Source: Phycisphaerae bacterium (GTDB lineage: Bacteria > Planctomycetota > Phycisphaerae > UBA1845 > Fen-1342). Taken from it: 8,305 bases of DNA. Location of the stretch: positions 1-8,305 of the forward strand of contig JAGVEP010000500.1 of the NCBI GenBank assembly GCA_020058145.1, read 5' to 3'. Under the pieces are notes generated by a model. It made no database searches, was not told the DNA's origin, and was given only the letters and a program-made list of their open reading frames with translations. The translations under genes and the position numbers were made by a program. Positions 6,443 to 8,305 of this stretch are shown in pieces; position 1 is the stretch's first letter; each line of letters begins with the position of its first letter.

Positions 6443-7414
6443 CTACTTCCGTTTCGACCCGGATCGCCGCGGCGGCGTGTCGCGCGGGCGGTCGCCCGGC
6501 TCGTTCGTCTTTCCCGGGGTCTTCGCCCCTCGCAGTCCACGGGCCTCGGCCTCAGCGGGCGAAGAATAGTAGCGCAGGTTCGTCGGAGAAATCTGCTTCG
6601 CCCACTCGGAACCCGGCTGATGATAGATGTTCTTCTCGATCGAGCCGACGACGAGGGTCGTGGCGGATCCGCCCACGCCGGACTTCAAGAACGTCGCGAT
6701 TTCCTTTTCGATCCCCGCAACGACGCCAAACATCTGGGTGCCGTGGGCTTTTTGGTCGTCGTAGATGTGGGTCTCGACGCTCTGGCCGCGCTGTTTGAGC
6801 GTATACGGGGCGTCGCGCTCGTCCGCGGTCGCCAGCATCAAGATCTTCCGTCCGGTGATTTGGCGCATGTCGCCTGTGGAATCCAGTTCCATGTAGTTCA
6901 GCCCCGGCGAGAGGCAGACGAGCGCGTCCACGCTGCGGTCCTGGGCCGCGTAGCGCAGCGCGATGCTGCACCCCACGCTGGCCCCGACGAGCGCGAAGCG
7001 GGCCCGGTCCACGTGCTCCTGGGCCGCGAGCCAGTCGTAGGCGCCGCGCACGTCAGCCTGCATCTTCTTGAAAGTGGCGGCGTCGCGTTTTACCACGGCG
7101 TCACGCGTCTCGGTCGTGGCGCTCTCACCGTGGCCGCGGAGGTCGAGGGCCAGAATGGCAAACCCAGCCTCCTGCAGGGGGGCGATGAGCGGCTCCCACG
7201 CCTTCCGATCGCTGCGGTACATGTGCAAAAGAATGACCAGCGGGGCGTCGCCACGATTGGTCGACGGGGGGGCATAGTAGTCCGCGGCGATCTTCATCCC
7301 GTCCGCCGCGGGGAAGGAGACGGGCTTGGGTTCGACCCCGGCTGCCGGCGCAGCCCACACGCCAATCCCGAGTAGTAGTAGCGCGATCAGGGGTCTACGC
7401 AGTGTCGCCAACAT
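6443..7414 (-). CDS. Secreted alpha/beta hydrolase with degenerate C-terminal 'sunset'-like domain
   Basis: The ATG at 7414 (323 residues) is chosen because CGGAGG (7424-7429) lies nine bases upstream. An in-frame GTG at 7432 would place that site inside the gene. The protein has a signal peptide (RRPLIALLLLGIGVWAAPAAG). An alpha/beta hydrolase core follows: VILLHMYRSDRKAW (oxyanion region), LALDLRGHGESA, and the nucleophile elbow VGASVG with Ser146. The acid is in TADERD (Asp198 or Asp201) and the histidine in KAHGTQMF (His224). This suits an esterase or dienelactone-hydrolase-like enzyme; the substrate is unknown. After about residue 255, VVGSIEKNIYHQPGSEWAKQ then ISPTNLRYYSSPAEAEARG resembles a small Ada-like/sunset metal-binding domain. 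The expected cysteines are replaced (PGS, RGAK). A basic, Pro-rich tail ends the protein. Confidence 0.88.
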   Translation of the reverse strand: MLATLRRPLIALLLLGIGVWAAPAAGVEPKPVSFPAADGMKIAADYYAPPSTNRGDAPLVILLHMYRSDRKAWEPLIAPLQEAGFAILALDLRGHGESATTETRDAVVKRDAATFKKMQADVRGAYDWLAAQEHVDRARFALVGASVGCSIALRYAAQDRSVDALVCLSPGLNYMELDSTGDMRQITGRKILMLATADERDAPYTLKQRGQSVETHIYDDQKAHGTQMFGVVAGIEKEIATFLKSGVGGSATTLVVGSIEKNIYHQPGSEWAKQISPTNLRYYSSPAEAEARGLRGAKTPGKTNEPGDRPRDTPPRRSGSKRK

Positions 7415-7423
7415 CGCAGCAGC

Positions 7424-7429
7424 CCTCCG
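7424..7429 (-). promoter_or_regulatory. Ribosome binding site of the hydrolase gene
   Basis: CGGAGG on the minus strand lies nine bases before the ATG at 7414 and settles the start there rather than at the GTG at 7432. Just upstream, CACGG and CCGTG (7430-7445) could form a small hairpin next to it, which is too short to interpret. Confidence 0.7.
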
Positions 7430-7493
7430 CACGGTGGTCTCCGTGGCTCAGGTACCAGCGTCGCCGCCGCACCGTTTTTGCGCACCTCGTTCC

Positions 7494-7571
7494 GGAATTG
7501 TACTCGTGCGCGGTAGCGGGCGGCGAGCCAGTGTCAGATAATCAGCAGTGCCTCAGAGTGTCGGGAATTGT
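7494..7571. promoter_or_regulatory. Divergent promoter region with repeated GGAATTGT
   Basis: The 216 bases between the hydrolase and sigma factor starts must hold promoters for both. The octamer GGAATTGT occurs at 7494-7501 and 7564-7571, exactly 70 bases apart on the plus strand. GGAA-type sequences are common -35 elements of ECF sigma factors, so either copy could be an autoregulatory promoter for the sigma gene. No matching pair of -10 sequences is evident. Confidence 0.25.
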
Positions 7572-7630
7572 CACCCGACCCGCTGGGTTATCTTCTAGTG
7601 GACGTCCCCGGCGGCGGCGCCGCGTGCTCG

Positions 7631-8185
7631 ATGGCCGACGCACAACGCAAGTCATTCGAAGAGCTCGCCCTGCCGCACCTGGACCTGGTGTACCGTGTGG
7701 CCCGGCGTCTGACGCACAATCCGCACGAGGCGGAAGACCTCGTGCAGGAGACCTACCTCAAGGCGTGCCGGGCATTCGACCGGTTTGAATTGCGCGCGTA
7801 CGGCGTCCGGCCATGGTTGCTAAAAATCCTCAACAACGCGTTTCTGAACCGGGCGGCCCGCGAAAGCCGGGCCCCGCGGGCCGTGGACCAGCAGACGCTG
7901 GACGAGACCCAGGCCGGCGACACGGTGCTGGCCCCTCCGGAACTCGACTACGAGAACCTGGATGAGGAAGTGAAACAGGCCATCGAGGCCTTGTCGCCGG
8001 ACTTTCGCGCCGTCCTGTTGTTATGGGCAACGATGGAACTTAGTTACCAGGAGATTGCGGACATTCTGGGCGTGCCGATCGGTACGGTGATGAGCCGACT
8101 GCACCGCGCCCGGCAGCAACTCCATGTGGCGCTTGCGACTTTCGCCCGCCAGCAGCGTCTGACTGCGGCCGAGAGAGAGCCATGA
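7631..8185 (+). CDS. ECF-type RNA polymerase sigma factor
   Basis: The product has 184 residues. Region 2 covers about residues 12-80: LPHLDLVYRVARRLTHNP and then EAEDLVQETYLKACRAF, the core-binding and -10 recognition helices, followed by WLLKILNNAFLNR. A linker of about 30 residues leads to region 4 (about 112-168), with the helix-turn-helix LSYQEIADILGVPIGTVMSR and HRARQQL. Region 3 is absent, as expected for an ECF factor. The ATG at 7631 fits the usual short N-terminus. In-frame GTG (7598) and TTG (7568) starts would add poorly conserved residues, and none has a clear ribosome binding site. The stop overlaps the next start in ATGA, so the gene is coupled to a likely anti-sigma gene. Target genes are unknown; the divergent hydrolase is one possibility. 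Confidence 0.94.
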   Translation: MADAQRKSFEELALPHLDLVYRVARRLTHNPHEAEDLVQETYLKACRAFDRFELRAYGVRPWLLKILNNAFLNRAARESRAPRAVDQQTLDETQAGDTVLAPPELDYENLDEEVKQAIEALSPDFRAVLLLWATMELSYQEIADILGVPIGTVMSRLHRARQQLHVALATFARQQRLTAAEREP

Positions 8186-8305
8186 ATTCGTCCGAACTGC
8201 GACAGCACTTGGCAACCCACGCCGATGGCGAGCTTTCGCCGGAGCTGCGCGCCGTGGTGGAGGCCGCGCTGGCACGCGACCCGCCGCTGCGCGCAGAGTT
8301 CGAGC
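8182..8305 (+). CDS. Probable anti-sigma factor, N-terminal fragment
   Basis: The ATG at 8182 overlaps the sigma factor stop (ATGA) and follows a purine-rich GAGAGAGAG that can serve as ribosome binding site. The 41 visible codons read MNSSELRQHLATHADGELSP and then ELRAVVEAALARDPPLRAEFE. A short helix, then DGELSPE, then an amphipathic VEAAL...DPPLR helix is typical of the start of membrane-anchored anti-sigma factors. The HxxxCxxC zinc motif is not in the visible part, and DPPLR stands where many relatives have CPxCR, so it may be a non-zinc type. The transmembrane and sensor parts lie beyond the window. Confidence 0.75.
   Translation, partial: MNSSELRQHLATHADGELSPELRAVVEAALARDPPLRAEFE

Noticed and set aside
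6620..7375. Plus-strand open frame of 251 codons
   Set aside because: It is antisense to the hydrolase, which has a clear nucleophile elbow, signal peptide and ribosome binding site.
1..8305. CRISPR array, rRNA, riboswitch
   Set aside because: No regularly spaced direct repeats of CRISPR length, no rRNA sequence and no known riboswitch core were recognised.

Overview
The window reads as ordinary chromosomal DNA of a high-GC bacterium, most likely a planctomycete. That assignment is inference. It rests on the style of the ECF sigma factor, the duplicated retropepsin-like secreted protein, the 'sunset'-like tail on a secreted hydrolase, and the type of intergenic repeats (AACTC heptamers followed by CTCTGTGC octamers, and a GGGTGGGGTGG/CCACTCCACCC hairpin). 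No taxonomic marker was compared by search.

Layout. Positions 1-2571 (minus) hold DNA topoisomerase I, complete at its N-terminus and running off the left edge after four C-terminal zinc ribbons. A 314-base spacer (2572-2885) holds a possible leader hairpin and a composite short tandem repeat. A tRNA-Leu(UAG) gene follows (2886-2967, plus). Behind the tRNA lies a small accessory patch. It contains a broken small ORF with an in-frame amber codon (3114-3341), an intact PD-(D/E)XK nuclease-like gene (3346-3864, plus), and a convergent MntA/HepT toxin-antitoxin operon (4547 to 3905, minus). Next on the minus strand come a secreted protein with two retropepsin-like lobes (6104 to 4647) and a secreted alpha/beta hydrolase with a degenerate C-terminal domain (7414 to 6443). 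Between these two lie a REP-like hairpin and a 200-bp terminal-inverted-repeat element with a 4-bp TTAG target duplication. The right end carries a divergent ECF sigma factor gene (7631-8185, plus), coupled by a 4-base overlap to a partial gene that looks like its anti-sigma partner.

How the parts may work together. HepT and MntA form a recognisable toxin-antitoxin pair. The sigma/anti-sigma pair is a standard signalling cassette, and the hydrolase shares its upstream region, so common control is possible but not shown. The hydrolase and the double-DTG protein both have export signals and lie in the same orientation. The mobile element and hairpin between them argue against one tight operon.

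The strongest non-gene observation is the 200-bp element with perfect 15-bp terminal inverted repeats and a TTAG duplication, sitting directly against a stop codon. I found no clearly new multi-gene system. The accessory patch, the amber-interrupted small ORF, and the divergent domain versions in the nuclease-like protein and the hydrolase tail are the items most worth checking.
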